Positions 26,789 to 35,644 of a stretch of 64,000 nucleotides of DNA are shown here, one piece after another (within the stretch, counting starts at the first letter, position 1; each line of letters opens with the position of its first letter). The notes under the pieces were generated by a model. That model ran no database searches, was not told where the DNA came from, and was given only the letters and a program-made list of their open reading frames with translations. The stretch is from positions 124,001-188,000 of the forward strand of contig NZ_JAFMOY010000128.1 in the NCBI RefSeq assembly GCF_019049625.1, read 5' to 3'. The translations under genes were made by a program, and so were the position numbers. The DNA comes from Rahnella ecdela. GTDB taxonomy: Bacteria; Pseudomonadota; Gammaproteobacteria; Enterobacterales; Enterobacteriaceae.

Positions 26789-28702
26789 TCAGCCGCGAAG
26801 AATGGACAGAACTTCTTCAACGCTGGTGGTATTCGCCAGACGCTCGATAACACCGTCTTCGTCCAGCGCTGTGGTCAGCTTGGTGATGACGTTGATGTGC
26901 TCATTATTGCGTGCTGCGATTCCGACGACCAGACGTGCGCGGTCATCTTCATCATCGCCCCAGCGGATGCCCGCCGGATACTGGCAGAACACGATACCGG
27001 TTTTCAGTACGCGGTCTTTCGCTTCGATGGTGCCGTGTGGCACAGCGATGGATTCACCCAGATACGTCGAGGTCAGCTGTTCACGTGCCAGCATCGCTTC
27101 CACATATTCTGCCTGAACATACCCGCCTTTCACCAGTTGCTCACCGGCAAAACGAATCGCTTCTTCTTTCGTGCCCGCGCTCAGGCCGAGGAAGATGTTG
27201 CTTTCGCTGATACGGAACAGGTTTTCGTTTTCATTGTCCGCCACGATGCTGTCACCCAGCGTTGTGGTCACTTTCTCTTTATACTGGCTGGCTTTGTTCA
27301 CTTCCACCAGACGGGAAGTCAGGTCAGTGTACAGGCCGCTGTCGAGGAAGTTGGTCAGTGAAATGTGCTGTGCATGCGGCACCTGACGCATGGCGCGTTC
27401 AGTCAGGTCACGGTGCGTAATCACCAGATCTACATCATCAGGCAGATTGTTGATGGCACTGTTGGTCACGCTGATGTTGGTCAGTCCTGCATCCTGCACT
27501 TTTTTGCGCAGAACACCGGCACCCATTGCGCTGGAACCCATACCGGCGTCACAGGCTACGATGATTTTACGCACCGTAGACAGGTCACCCGCCACACCTG
27601 CAACAGCAGGTTTGCCGCCTTTAGACTGAGCTTTCATGTCCTGCATACGACGGGTTGCTTCGTCCAGGTCGTCGCCATCTTTCGCTTTGGTGGTTTTCAG
27701 CAGGAAAGAAGAGATAACGAAGGACACTGCAAATGCTGCCACGATGGCCGCGATGTTAGCGAAGTACGCGCCTTTTGGCGTCATCGCCAGAACCGCCAGG
27801 ATGGAGCCCGGAGAAGCCGGAGACACCAGACCGCCATTCAGCAGAGTCAGGGTGAACACGCCCGTCATACCGCCCAGAATAACCGCCAGTAACAGACGCG
27901 GGTTCATCAGAACATACGGGAAGTAAATTTCGTGGATACCACCCAGGAAGTGGATGATTGCCGCGCCGCCAGCAGATTGCTTAGCGCTGCCACGACCGAA
28001 GAACATGTACGCCATCAGGACGCCCATACCCGGACCCGGGTTCGCTTCGATCAGGAAGAAGATAGATTTACCGGTTTCAGTCGCCTGCTGGATGCCCAGC
28101 GGAGAGAAGATACCGTGGTTGATAGCGTTGTTGAGGAACAGGATTTTCGCCGGTTCAACAAAGATAGAGGCCAGCGGCAACAGGTTATGAATAACCATGA
28201 TGTGCACGCCTGCAGCCAGCAATTTAGACAGTGCTTCTACCAGCGGACCAATTGCCAGGAAGGCCAAAATTGCCAGCAGCATACCGATAATACCGGCCGA
28301 GAAGTTGTTAACCAGCATCTCGAAGCCGCTTTTGATTTTACCGTCAACCCAGCGATCGAAACGCTTGATGCACCAGCCGCCCAGCGGACCTGCAATCATT
28401 GCGCCGAGGAACATTGGCATATCCGCACCAACGATAACACCCATGACGGTGATTGCGCCGACCACACCACCGCGGTCACCACCAACCAGACGACCACCGG
28501 TATAACCGATGAGCAATGGCAGGAGATAGGTGATCATCGGGCCAACCAGCTTCGCTAATGTTTCATTAGGGATCCAGCCGGTAGGAATGAACAGAGCGGT
28601 AATGATACCCCAGGCGATAAACGCGCCGATGTTGGGCATTACCATGTTACTCAGGAAGCGACCAAAGTTTTGAACTTTGATCTTAACGTCTGGTGAAAAC
28701 AT
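26789..28702 (-). CDS. mtlA: PTS mannitol-specific enzyme IICBA
   Basis: A 637-residue fused phosphotransferase permease, the same length as E. coli MtlA. Order: membrane IIC domain (~1-345; GRFLSNMVMPNIGAFIAWG, GGIHEIYFPYVLMNPRLLLA), IIB domain with the phospho-cysteine in IIVACDAGMGSSAMG (~residue 386), and IIA domain with the phospho-histidine in ESIAVPHGTIEAKD (~residue 556). It imports mannitol as mannitol-1-phosphate. AGGGG stands eight bases before the ATG at 28702; a GTG three codons upstream is less likely. First gene of mtlADR; the long upstream region is rich in CRP sites. Confidence 0.96.
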   Translation of the reverse strand: MFSPDVKIKVQNFGRFLSNMVMPNIGAFIAWGIITALFIPTGWIPNETLAKLVGPMITYLLPLLIGYTGGRLVGGDRGGVVGAITVMGVIVGADMPMFLGAMIAGPLGGWCIKRFDRWVDGKIKSGFEMLVNNFSAGIIGMLLAILAFLAIGPLVEALSKLLAAGVHIMVIHNLLPLASIFVEPAKILFLNNAINHGIFSPLGIQQATETGKSIFFLIEANPGPGMGVLMAYMFFGRGSAKQSAGGAAIIHFLGGIHEIYFPYVLMNPRLLLAVILGGMTGVFTLTLLNGGLVSPASPGSILAVLAMTPKGAYFANIAAIVAAFAVSFVISSFLLKTTKAKDGDDLDEATRRMQDMKAQSKGGKPAVAGVAGDLSTVRKIIVACDAGMGSSAMGAGVLRKKVQDAGLTNISVTNSAINNLPDDVDLVITHRDLTERAMRQVPHAQHISLTNFLDSGLYTDLTSRLVEVNKASQYKEKVTTTLGDSIVADNENENLFRISESNIFLGLSAGTKEEAIRFAGEQLVKGGYVQAEYVEAMLAREQLTSTYLGESIAVPHGTIEAKDRVLKTGIVFCQYPAGIRWGDDEDDRARLVVGIAARNNEHINVITKLTTALDEDGVIERLANTTSVEEVLSILRG

Positions 28703-28844
28703 AAAACGCACCCCTATTGATACGCGCTGACAATAGAGCGCGTGATATCAGTTAATTATCGGTGACGGTTGTTTCGGTTTTTCTGCCACTGCTTTAAAAA
28801 TCCGTCCGTCGAATTGCTGTCTGCGAGGCGGACTCTACCACGTG

Positions 28845-29052
28845 ATTATAGGCCTCGCGTAGCCACCCGGCAGCGCGTGATGGAGATCACACGTACACGA
28901 CCATCACCCCCTCACTTTTGGTGATCATGATCACAAAAACAGGCTGTAACCGAGCTACACAGGCGAATAATTGAACTCACAACCCTGAAAAATGTGACTT
29001 AAGTCACCATTTGTTAACGAGTCTTTATCATTAAAACGTGATATTCATCACA
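28845..29052 (-). promoter_or_regulatory. mtlA promoter region with four CRP sites
   Basis: The 527-bp gap upstream of mtlA holds a TATAAT box on the minus strand (28845-28850) with no good -35, and four CRP-type sites: CGTGA-N6-TCACA at 28876-28891, GGTGA-N6-TCACA at 28920-28935, TGTGA-N6-TCACC at 28993-29008 and CGTGA-N6-TCACA at 29037-29052. Centres are 44, 73 and 44 bp apart. The E. coli mtl control region also carries several CRP sites. The rest of the gap shows nothing else I can name. Confidence 0.75.
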
Positions 29053-29172
29053 AAGTATTTTTAGGCGGACTTGTGCATTTCGCTTAAAAAGCATTCAGAC
29101 GTGTCTCAGAAAGGGAAAACCGAGTTTACGGGGGAGATGTTGAAATAAAATTACAGGCAGTGGAAAGAAAAG

Positions 29173-29203
29173 CAAAACGGCGAACTGCCTGACAGTCCGC
29201 CGT
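29173..29203 (-). terminator. Rho-independent terminator of the DsbA-family gene
   Basis: Read on the minus strand: ACGGCGGACTG, loop TCAGG, CAGTTCGCCGT (one G-U pair), then TTTTGCTTTTC. It lies 27 bases beyond the stop codon. Confidence 0.8.
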
Positions 29204-29229
29204 ATTTTACTGAGTTTATGTGCGGGGGA

Positions 29230-30024
29230 TTATTTCCCGCCCTGCGCCTTCACGATAGCGGCCTGCAATTCTTCAGCAGACACGGCACCTGGCAACACGG
29301 TGGTGTTTTCCGCGGTCGCGCCACTGGTGGGCATCACAACAAAACCAGGCGTACCGCTGAAGCCCAGCGTACGCGCCAGTTCATCGTTCGAGGCGATGGC
29401 TTCGTGCGTTGCTTTGCGCTGTGCGTCAGTTGGCGCGGTGGCTTTCGCAGCTTTCACTGCGCCCGCGATATCAGCATCGGTCAGTTTGCCTTCGTCATGG
29501 CCGGTGCGGTAAATGCTGTTGTGATAATCAAAGTACGCCTGAGCACCTTTTTCTTTCCAGATTGCCATACCGGTTTCTGCGGCAGTGATGGACGCTTTCC
29601 AGCGGTCACCGAAGATTGGCCATTCTTTAAAGACGAAACGTACGTTCGGATTGGCTTTCACCGTCTGCTCGACCAGCGGTGCCATGTGGCTGCAATACAG
29701 ACACTGGTAATCGAAGAATTCCACGAACGCCACTTTGGCATCTTTCGGGCCATAGCTTGGGGTCGCAGGATCATTCACCAGCGCTTTGGAATTGGCCAGC
29801 ACTGCGCTCAGGGTTTGCTGTTGTTGCTGATCCGCCTGCTGTGCCTGCAATTTCTGGCTGACCTGCACCAGAATTTCCGGATGCTGCAACATGTAATCCG
29901 CCGCAATTTTACCAATGGCTTCCTGCTGCGCCGGGGTGAAATCTGCGGTTGCGCTGTCGGCAGCAAAAGCCAGCGTCGGAGCCAGCACAAGAGAAGCCAA
30001 CAGAGTCATCGTCTGACGTTTCAT
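29230..30024 (-). CDS. Periplasmic DsbA-family thiol-disulfide protein
   Basis: A 264-residue exported thioredoxin-fold protein. The signal peptide (KRQTMTLLASLVLAPTLAFA, ~1-22) is followed by a ~75-residue helical, glutamine-rich extension and a DsbA/Com1-type catalytic domain with redox motif C-L-Y-C in FFDYQCLYCSHMAP and the cis-proline loop GFSGTPGFVV. The N-terminal extension resembles that of trimeric ScsC/Com1-type isomerases, so it may be an oligomeric disulfide reductase or isomerase; this is inference. The ATG at 30024 follows AAGGA. No Scs partners are adjacent; it lies alone between the mtl and cmt loci. Confidence 0.82.
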   Translation of the reverse strand: MKRQTMTLLASLVLAPTLAFAADSATADFTPAQQEAIGKIAADYMLQHPEILVQVSQKLQAQQADQQQQQTLSAVLANSKALVNDPATPSYGPKDAKVAFVEFFDYQCLYCSHMAPLVEQTVKANPNVRFVFKEWPIFGDRWKASITAAETGMAIWKEKGAQAYFDYHNSIYRTGHDEGKLTDADIAGAVKAAKATAPTDAQRKATHEAIASNDELARTLGFSGTPGFVVMPTSGATAENTTVLPGAVSAEELQAAIVKAQGGK

Positions 30025-30140
30025 CAAAAATCCTTAAAGTGAAATACGGGGAAAAACGGACAGTTGCCTTCAAAAGTAGAGGAATTCAGCCAGCTTTGCA
30101 GGCGAAAAATTGTCATTTTTTATAAATCCCGACGTAACCA

Positions 30141-30848
30141 TCACTCAAAATGATAAGCGCCATCGCCCGACATGCGCAGGGTGATATCTGCCGGGCGACT
30201 CCCCGTCAGAACCCGCGCCACATTGGGCTCGTCCGTCGCAGCGTAAAAATCACTGGCCTGTGCAGGCGTCACACCACCACGAATTTTTCGATCAATTAAT
30301 CTGCCGCGCAGCACGTCCGGACTGGCACGAATAAAGACGCTCAGATCGCAATATTCTGCCAGTTGCCGCCAGCCGTCATCGCCGAGCAGCAGCCAGTTCC
30401 CCTCAACAATCAGAATGGGCGCAGTCACATGAATCGCCCCTTCGACCGGTTCATGCAGCGTGCGGCTGTATTCAGGCCAACGGCTTCCCGGTTCGCGTAA
30501 TGCCATCAGCGCGTCGCGCAGTTTCGTGACATCAAACGTGTGGGGCGCACCTTTTTTCTGACGTAAGTTATGTGTTTCCAGCCAGTCGTTGCGATGATGA
30601 AAACCGTCCATCGGCAGGGTCTGCAAAGGGACTAAATCCGGCGATTCATGGGAGAGCTTTTGCCAGAAAGCGGAAAGTGTCGATTTACCTGTGCCGGGAG
30701 GCGCGACCAGAAACACCACCAAAGGCCGGTTAAGCTCGCGCTGCTGTAAGGAAAAACGGTGCAGAAGGGGGAGGTGTAGCTGTTCAATATCCTGGTCGGG
30801 AAAATAAGCCTGCGTGGTCAGTCCGTTAATGGTCAGCGTCACGTTCAT
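30141..30848 (-). CDS. yggC: P-loop kinase-like protein YggC
   Basis: A 235-residue P-loop NTPase of the uridine/phosphoribulokinase type, matching E. coli YggC (237 residues). Walker A is VAPPGTGKSTLSAFW; other conserved blocks are QTLPMDGFHHRNDWL, KKGAPHTFDVTKLRDAL and VTAPILIVEGNWLLLGD. Its phosphate acceptor is unknown, probably a sugar or nucleoside. It overlaps yggD by 23 bases and ends the cmtBA-yggPDC cluster. Confidence 0.88.
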   Translation of the reverse strand: MNVTLTINGLTTQAYFPDQDIEQLHLPLLHRFSLQQRELNRPLVVFLVAPPGTGKSTLSAFWQKLSHESPDLVPLQTLPMDGFHHRNDWLETHNLRQKKGAPHTFDVTKLRDALMALREPGSRWPEYSRTLHEPVEGAIHVTAPILIVEGNWLLLGDDGWRQLAEYCDLSVFIRASPDVLRGRLIDRKIRGGVTPAQASDFYAATDEPNVARVLTGSRPADITLRMSGDGAYHFE

Positions 30849-31353
30849 AAGTCAGTTCCTTGAGTAAATCCGTCACTGCCAGCGACAGTGCCGTCCTCAC
30901 CAGATTACCGTAACGCGCCTTACTGAAAGTTTCAAAACCGGCAAACTTCATTTTCCCGACAGACTGGAACATCAGCGTGTTCTCCGTCACACAGCTCAAA
31001 TTCTGGATAAATTCATAAGCGGTTTCTTCATGAAATTCCACAATTTCTGCCCCTGCTTTCAGGTGCTCGTCCAGCTGAGAAAACAGCAAAATATCTGCAT
31101 AGACCGGTTTTTTGATTTTTCCCAGCGCATAAATCAGCCTCAGGGACACATCTATACTGTCCAGCGGGCCTGATTTAGCGAGTAAAGGCTTTACGGCAAA
31201 CTCGCGGATATCCTCGTCATTATTGATAAAAAGGTGGGGAAGGAACTGTTTTATGCCGCTGAGCAAAATGGCATTCGCGGCATGCAGAAAATCATTGAGG
31301 TTCGTCTGGCCGGAGAGCGTCTCCAGCACCTGATCTTCAGTGAATACAGTCAT
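30826..31353 (-). CDS. yggD: MtlR-family protein YggD
   Basis: A 175-residue relative of the mannitol repressor MtlR (shared core: FAVKPLLAKSGPLDSIDVSL, RLIYALGKIKK). E. coli YggD (169 residues) begins with the same TEDQVLE-type sequence, which supports the ATG at 31353 with AAGGGAAGG upstream; an ATG seven codons earlier is possible. E. coli YggD has been reported to have fumarase activity in vitro (FumE); whether it regulates cmt genes is not established. It lies between yggP and yggC. Confidence 0.85.
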   Translation of the reverse strand: MTVFTEDQVLETLSGQTNLNDFLHAANAILLSGIKQFLPHLFINNDEDIREFAVKPLLAKSGPLDSIDVSLRLIYALGKIKKPVYADILLFSQLDEHLKAGAEIVEFHEETAYEFIQNLSCVTENTLMFQSVGKMKFAGFETFSKARYGNLVRTALSLAVTDLLKELTYERDADH

Positions 31354-31395
31354 CCTTCCCTTAAACGCCGTCATTAATGAGGAGAACCGATGATA

Positions 31396-32664
31396 TTACA
31401 GCCCGGTAGAAACACCAAAATGGTTCAGCAGCACCTGCTCGGCCAGCTCATTCCAGACGCCGTGCGTCGGTGCCACTCGCTCCGCCAGCAAGGCAAACAG
31501 CGGATCGGTTTTGCCTAATTCTGCAAAATCCTCAATGGCTGTCAGCGGCAGGGAAATACCGTTATAGATAAGCTTTTTACCGCCCGGAATATGCGGCAGA
31601 TTGAGGACGGTTTCCGGTACGGCGTCCAGTCCGCCAATGTGCGTTATCATATAAGAAGGCTGAATTCGTCCGGCTGCCGTCAGCGCCAGCGCCTCTTCCA
31701 TATCACCGGTCGAACCGCCGGATGTGCCGACAATGTGCGTAGAACCGTAGTGAACGTTGTAGAAATTAAAGGGAACGCTGAAGTTTTTGTCAGTCGGTCC
31801 GGCAAAGAAATTCAGGCAACCGTCTTCACCTAACAGCGCATCGCCCAGTTCAATAACTTCCGCCACGGCCGCGAAAACAAAGACATCATCAAAACCTGCG
31901 CCGCCGGTCATTTCGCGCAACGCCGCTGCCGGATCAGACAACGTTTTGCTGTTGATATACAAAAGTTCGATGCCCTTTTCTGCCGCCATCGCTACCGGCA
32001 GAAGCTGTTCTGCGCGCGCCAGCCGCTGTTCGTCGATATCCACCACCACAACCCGCGCCGGACGCACATCGCCGTTGACTGCATAATCAATCGCACCAAT
32101 GCCCATCGGCCCCGCGCAGGCCAGCAGCGCCAGATTCCCCCCCGCTTTGATGCCCATCTGATGCTCATAGACATATTGCGTCGTGTGATAACTGGCGTGA
32201 TACGCGCCGATAATGCAGCACATTGGTTCGGCCAGCGACGCGGCGGCGAAATAGCGCCCTTCGTACGGCAGAACACAGCCCAGGTCGATAGCCAGTTTCG
32301 GGATGATCATGTACGTCGCGTTACCGCCAAAGGTTTCGTAGCTGTATCCGGCGGAATATCCGCTCGGCAGCCCCATCGCCGGTTGCAGCACGAAACGTTT
32401 TCCCACTTCAAAACGGTTTCTGAGATTTTTGCCCACCTGCACAATCACGCCCGCGCATTCGTGCCCGGTCACCGCCGGATGATCGGCGATATCTTCCGGC
32501 ACGCGTTTATGCTCACCACCCAGCAACGCCGCTTTGTAGGTCGACAGGCAAACGCTGTCTGACACCACGCTCACCAGCAGTTCGTCATCGGTGATTTCCG
32601 GCAGTTCGAACTCGCGGAGTCTTACATCTTTTTTACCGTAGATGGCGGCGACTTTGGTTTTCAT
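31396..32664 (-). CDS. yggP: Zinc-type alcohol/sorbitol dehydrogenase-like protein YggP
   Basis: A 422-residue medium-chain dehydrogenase matching E. coli YggP (425 residues). Visible: a GHECAGVIVQVG segment typical of the GroES-like catalytic domain, a Rossmann turn in LLACAGPMGIGAIDYA, and VVVVDIDEQRLARAEQLLP. The structural four-cysteine zinc loop of classical enzymes is not evident. In context it probably oxidises a polyol phosphate brought in by CmtAB. Its start overlaps the cmtA stop by four bases (ATGA). Confidence 0.87.
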   Translation of the reverse strand: MKTKVAAIYGKKDVRLREFELPEITDDELLVSVVSDSVCLSTYKAALLGGEHKRVPEDIADHPAVTGHECAGVIVQVGKNLRNRFEVGKRFVLQPAMGLPSGYSAGYSYETFGGNATYMIIPKLAIDLGCVLPYEGRYFAAASLAEPMCCIIGAYHASYHTTQYVYEHQMGIKAGGNLALLACAGPMGIGAIDYAVNGDVRPARVVVVDIDEQRLARAEQLLPVAMAAEKGIELLYINSKTLSDPAAALREMTGGAGFDDVFVFAAVAEVIELGDALLGEDGCLNFFAGPTDKNFSVPFNFYNVHYGSTHIVGTSGGSTGDMEEALALTAAGRIQPSYMITHIGGLDAVPETVLNLPHIPGGKKLIYNGISLPLTAIEDFAELGKTDPLFALLAERVAPTHGVWNELAEQVLLNHFGVSTGL

Positions 32665-34064
32665 GCTGTTGCTCCTTGCTGGACCGGGGAAGTGATGTCG
32701 GCAAACAACGCATCGAGCGCCGGATCGCCGAGATAATTTTTAATCAGAATCAGTGGCTGGTCGGTCACACGCTGAGCGCGGCCTTCGAGGCTGGCGTGGG
32801 TCACAATAATGTCGGCATCGGCGGGAATGTTTTCGATGGAGTAATGCTTCACTTCGATTTCATAACCGGCTTTTTGCAGCTTTTTACGAAACGTCGTCGC
32901 ACCCATCGCGCTCGAGCCCATTCCCGCATCGCACACAAAGGCAATTAACCGGATACTGGCCGCAACAGGCTGCATCCCGCTTTTGCCTTCGGCTTTGCGC
33001 TTTTTGCTGGCGGCCTGAGAATCTGCAAAACCGTCCTCCGCAGGGGATTTATCGAATTTCAGAATGGCGGAGGCAACGACAAAAGAAACGACGGTTCCGG
33101 CCAGAACGCCCGCGCAGGTTCCCATAAAGCCCCCGCGCGGCGTCAGCGCCAGATAGGCAAAAATAGAACCCGGACTTGGCCCCGCCACCAGCCCCGCACC
33201 AAACAGTTCGAAGATGTAAATACCGGTCATACCGCCCGCAATTATGGCGATAATCATCAGCGGTTTCATCAGCACATACGGGAAATACAGCTCGTGGATA
33301 CCGCCGAGAAAATGGATGATCATCGCGCCGGGCGCGGACTTTTTGCTCAGCCCTTTGCCGAACAGCGAAAACGCCAGCAGGATGCCCAGACCGGGGCCGG
33401 GATTGGAGGCCACCATGAAATAAATCGATTTTCCGGCAACGGCGGTGTCCTGCATTCCCAGCGGATAATAAACGCCCTGGTCGATCGCGTTGTTCAGGAA
33501 CAACACTTTGGCCGGTTCATTAATCACTGACAGCAGCGGCAGATAACCGGTCGCCACCAGCGCTTCAATCCCCTCTTTCACCACGTTATTGGCCGCCATC
33601 ACCGCCGGGCCGATCACTTCATACGCCAGCAGACAAAGCAGCATACCGAGAATGCCGAGAGAGAAATTATTGATGACCATCTCAAAGCCCGCCGGAATGC
33701 GCTTCTCCAGCAGTTTATCGACCTTTTTGATGACATATCCGCCCAGCGGCCCCATCACCATCGCGCCGATAAACATCGGAATGTCAGCCCCGACAATCAC
33801 CCCCATCGTACCAATTCCGCCCATCACGGCACCGCGTTTTCCACCAATCAAATGCCCGCCGGTAGAACCGATCATCAGCGGCAACAAGTAAGTGATCATT
33901 GGCCCGACAAGCTGGCCGAAGTGCGGATTGGGTGTCCATCCGGTTGGGATAAATAACGCAGTAATAAAACCCCAGGCAATAAACGCACCTATATTGGGAA
34001 TAACCATAGCAGTGAGAAAGCCGCCAAAAGCCTGCACTCTGGCGCGCATTGATTTATTAGCCAT
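32661..34064 (-). CDS. cmtA: PTS mannitol-type enzyme IICB (cryptic mannitol system)
   Basis: A 467-residue IIC-IIB permease, like E. coli CmtA (462 residues). The membrane domain carries MVIPNIGAFIAWGFITALFI and the GGIHELYFPYVLMKP loop; the IIB domain has the phospho-cysteine in FVCDAGMGSSAMGATTFRKK. It lacks a IIA domain, which CmtB supplies. Substrate is mannitol or a related hexitol. AGGA lies before the ATG; the stop overlaps yggP. Confidence 0.93.
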   Translation of the reverse strand: MANKSMRARVQAFGGFLTAMVIPNIGAFIAWGFITALFIPTGWTPNPHFGQLVGPMITYLLPLMIGSTGGHLIGGKRGAVMGGIGTMGVIVGADIPMFIGAMVMGPLGGYVIKKVDKLLEKRIPAGFEMVINNFSLGILGMLLCLLAYEVIGPAVMAANNVVKEGIEALVATGYLPLLSVINEPAKVLFLNNAIDQGVYYPLGMQDTAVAGKSIYFMVASNPGPGLGILLAFSLFGKGLSKKSAPGAMIIHFLGGIHELYFPYVLMKPLMIIAIIAGGMTGIYIFELFGAGLVAGPSPGSIFAYLALTPRGGFMGTCAGVLAGTVVSFVVASAILKFDKSPAEDGFADSQAASKKRKAEGKSGMQPVAASIRLIAFVCDAGMGSSAMGATTFRKKLQKAGYEIEVKHYSIENIPADADIIVTHASLEGRAQRVTDQPLILIKNYLGDPALDALFADITSPVQQGATA

Positions 34065-34094
34065 ATTAAAATCCTGTGTGGTGTTAGGATAAAA

Positions 34095-34541
34095 CTAATA
34101 ACGCTGAATGATATTAATTAATTCCTCAGTGTTTTTTGAATTGAGTAATTCATCAATAACTTCATCTTCGCAAAGAATTTCACTTAACGCCTGAATCGCC
34201 TCTATGTGTGAATCAGAATCTTTCGCGGCTAATCCGATAAGCAAACGAACCGGCGGGCTTTCTGCGTCAAAGCTGACACCCTGACGCAGCAGCGTAAAGC
34301 TCAGCGCCGTGTGCAGCGCCCCGCATTCCGGCCTTGCATGAGGCATAGCAATACCGGGGGCGAGTAAATAATAAGGGCCAATTTCGCGGGTAGTGTCTTT
34401 AATCGCCTGAATGTAATCTGGTGTAATATATTTTCTTTCCAGAATATTCTTCATTGATAAATCTATCGCCTGAGACCAGTCGTCAGCGGATGAATATATC
34501 GCAATACTTTCACGATCGAAAAAATCCATTAATGATGGCAT
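34095..34541 (-). CDS. cmtB: PTS mannitol-type enzyme IIA
   Basis: A 148-residue cytoplasmic IIA protein (147 in E. coli CmtB) that takes phosphate from HPr and passes it to CmtA. The phosphorylated histidine is in LAPGIAMPHARPECG near residue 67. AAGGATGAATA precedes the start. It is the first gene of cmtBA-yggPDC, so the promoter should be in the AT-rich 34542-34811 region. Confidence 0.92.
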   Translation of the reverse strand: MPSLMDFFDRESIAIYSSADDWSQAIDLSMKNILERKYITPDYIQAIKDTTREIGPYYLLAPGIAMPHARPECGALHTALSFTLLRQGVSFDAESPPVRLLIGLAAKDSDSHIEAIQALSEILCEDEVIDELLNSKNTEELINIIQRY

Positions 34542-34814
34542 TATTCATCCTTATTTATATCAATGAGTATTTATATTCAGGAGCATATTCTCTGAAATGA
34601 ATTTAATCAAACCGACAAGAATTTGTGAACTGCATTATAAAAAAATGAATAGAGATAATATAATACGACAGAGATCACACGAAAAACGTAATTTTCATAA
34701 ACTATGACATCACGCAACAGGCTGTTTGTGAATTAAACCACAAAACGGGATTTTTTATTATTATCGTAATTTGTGATCTCCCTCTGATTTGCCTTATTGC
34801 GTTTGGTTTTAAGA
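34542..34814 (-). promoter_or_regulatory. AT-rich upstream region of cmtB with a CRP-like site
   Basis: This region upstream of cmtB is clearly richer in A+T than its surroundings. It contains TGTGA-ATTAAA-CCACA at 34727-34742, nine of ten matches to the CRP half-sites, 186 bp before the start. No open frame or repeat is seen. A specific -10/-35 pair cannot be chosen with confidence. Confidence 0.5.
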
Positions 34815-34845
34815 AATAAAAAAGCCACGCATTTGAGCGTGGCTT
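34815..34845 (-). terminator. Rho-independent terminator of yiaF
   Basis: AAGCCACGC (34822-34830) and GCGTGGCTT (34837-34845) form a 9-bp stem with a six-base loop; read on the minus strand it is followed by TTTTTTATTTC. It lies 24 bases after the yiaF stop. Confidence 0.9.
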
Positions 34846-34869
34846 CTGTATATCACATCTTAATCTGGC

Positions 34870-35592
34870 TTAGTTGCTGAAATCGCCCTGGGCGACTTTT
34901 TGCGCCTGAAGCAATGTCTGCTGTTTGCCGACCAGATTTGACATCATCGTGTTGTACTGTGTGGCCTGTTGCTGCGTCGGGAACTGTACGCCGCCATTGG
35001 CGAAAGCGACCTGAGTCCCCTGCTGTTGCAGGTAATCACCGACAGAGACGATATCCTGCGTGAAGCTTTGCAGCGCTGGCACCAGCGGAGTCAGCACGTT
35101 CGCCGGCTGGGTTACCACAGTGTTGTACACCTGACCATAAACCGCTTTCAGATCATCCGGTTGTTTCAGTGCGGCCATTGCAGTATCAGCTTTCACTTTT
35201 GAGTCACGCAACTGTGCATTCAGCATGCTCAGCGTGCTGGCTGCCTGCTGCAACGCGCTGCGCTGGGTCATGTAATCCTGCGGACTACGCACCTGACCAA
35301 TCGCGCTGACCACCGGGACAAGGCTGCCTTCAACGGCACCTTTCATCTGGCGGGAGAACGACAGGATGATGCCGTAGTCATTCGCGTAATTACCAAAACG
35401 TTGCTTCTGATCTTCACTCAGCGAAGGCAGGTTTTGCCCGCTGCGCATGACGGTATTTTGCAAATAATCGATAAAGGCTTTGCGTTGTTCCGGTTCTTTA
35501 TCGCCACATGCAGTGAGCTGGAAAACCACCAGCAATGCGATAAACGGCGCCAGCCAGCGAGAAAATACACCGCTTCTGATCCCTACAGCCAT
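34870..35592 (-). CDS. yiaF: DUF3053 lipoprotein YiaF
   Basis: A 240-residue envelope lipoprotein like E. coli YiaF (236 residues). The signal peptide ends in a lipobox, FQLTAC, with the acylated Cys near residue 29, followed by GDKEPEQRKAFIDYLQNTVM, which is strongly conserved. The rest is helical. Function unknown. AGGAG precedes the ATG. E. coli also has yiaF upstream of the glyQS region. Confidence 0.88.
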   Translation of the reverse strand: MAVGIRSGVFSRWLAPFIALLVVFQLTACGDKEPEQRKAFIDYLQNTVMRSGQNLPSLSEDQKQRFGNYANDYGIILSFSRQMKGAVEGSLVPVVSAIGQVRSPQDYMTQRSALQQAASTLSMLNAQLRDSKVKADTAMAALKQPDDLKAVYGQVYNTVVTQPANVLTPLVPALQSFTQDIVSVGDYLQQQGTQVAFANGGVQFPTQQQATQYNTMMSNLVGKQQTLLQAQKVAQGDFSN

Positions 35593-35644
35593 GAGTCCTG
35601 ACTCCTGATTTCAATGTTCTTCTTCCGGCCAGTTCCCTGCCGAT

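Noticed and set aside
28703-29229. Small RNA or leader peptide in the long mtlA upstream gap
   Set aside because: Only CRP sites, a -10 box and the terminator of the neighbouring gene could be supported; no open frame with a ribosome binding site and no separate promoter-terminator pair was seen.
34542-34870. AT-rich stretch as a possible horizontally acquired insert
   Set aside because: It is short, non-coding, and sits where the cmtB promoter should be; low GC is normal for promoter regions, and there are no flanking repeats or integrase.
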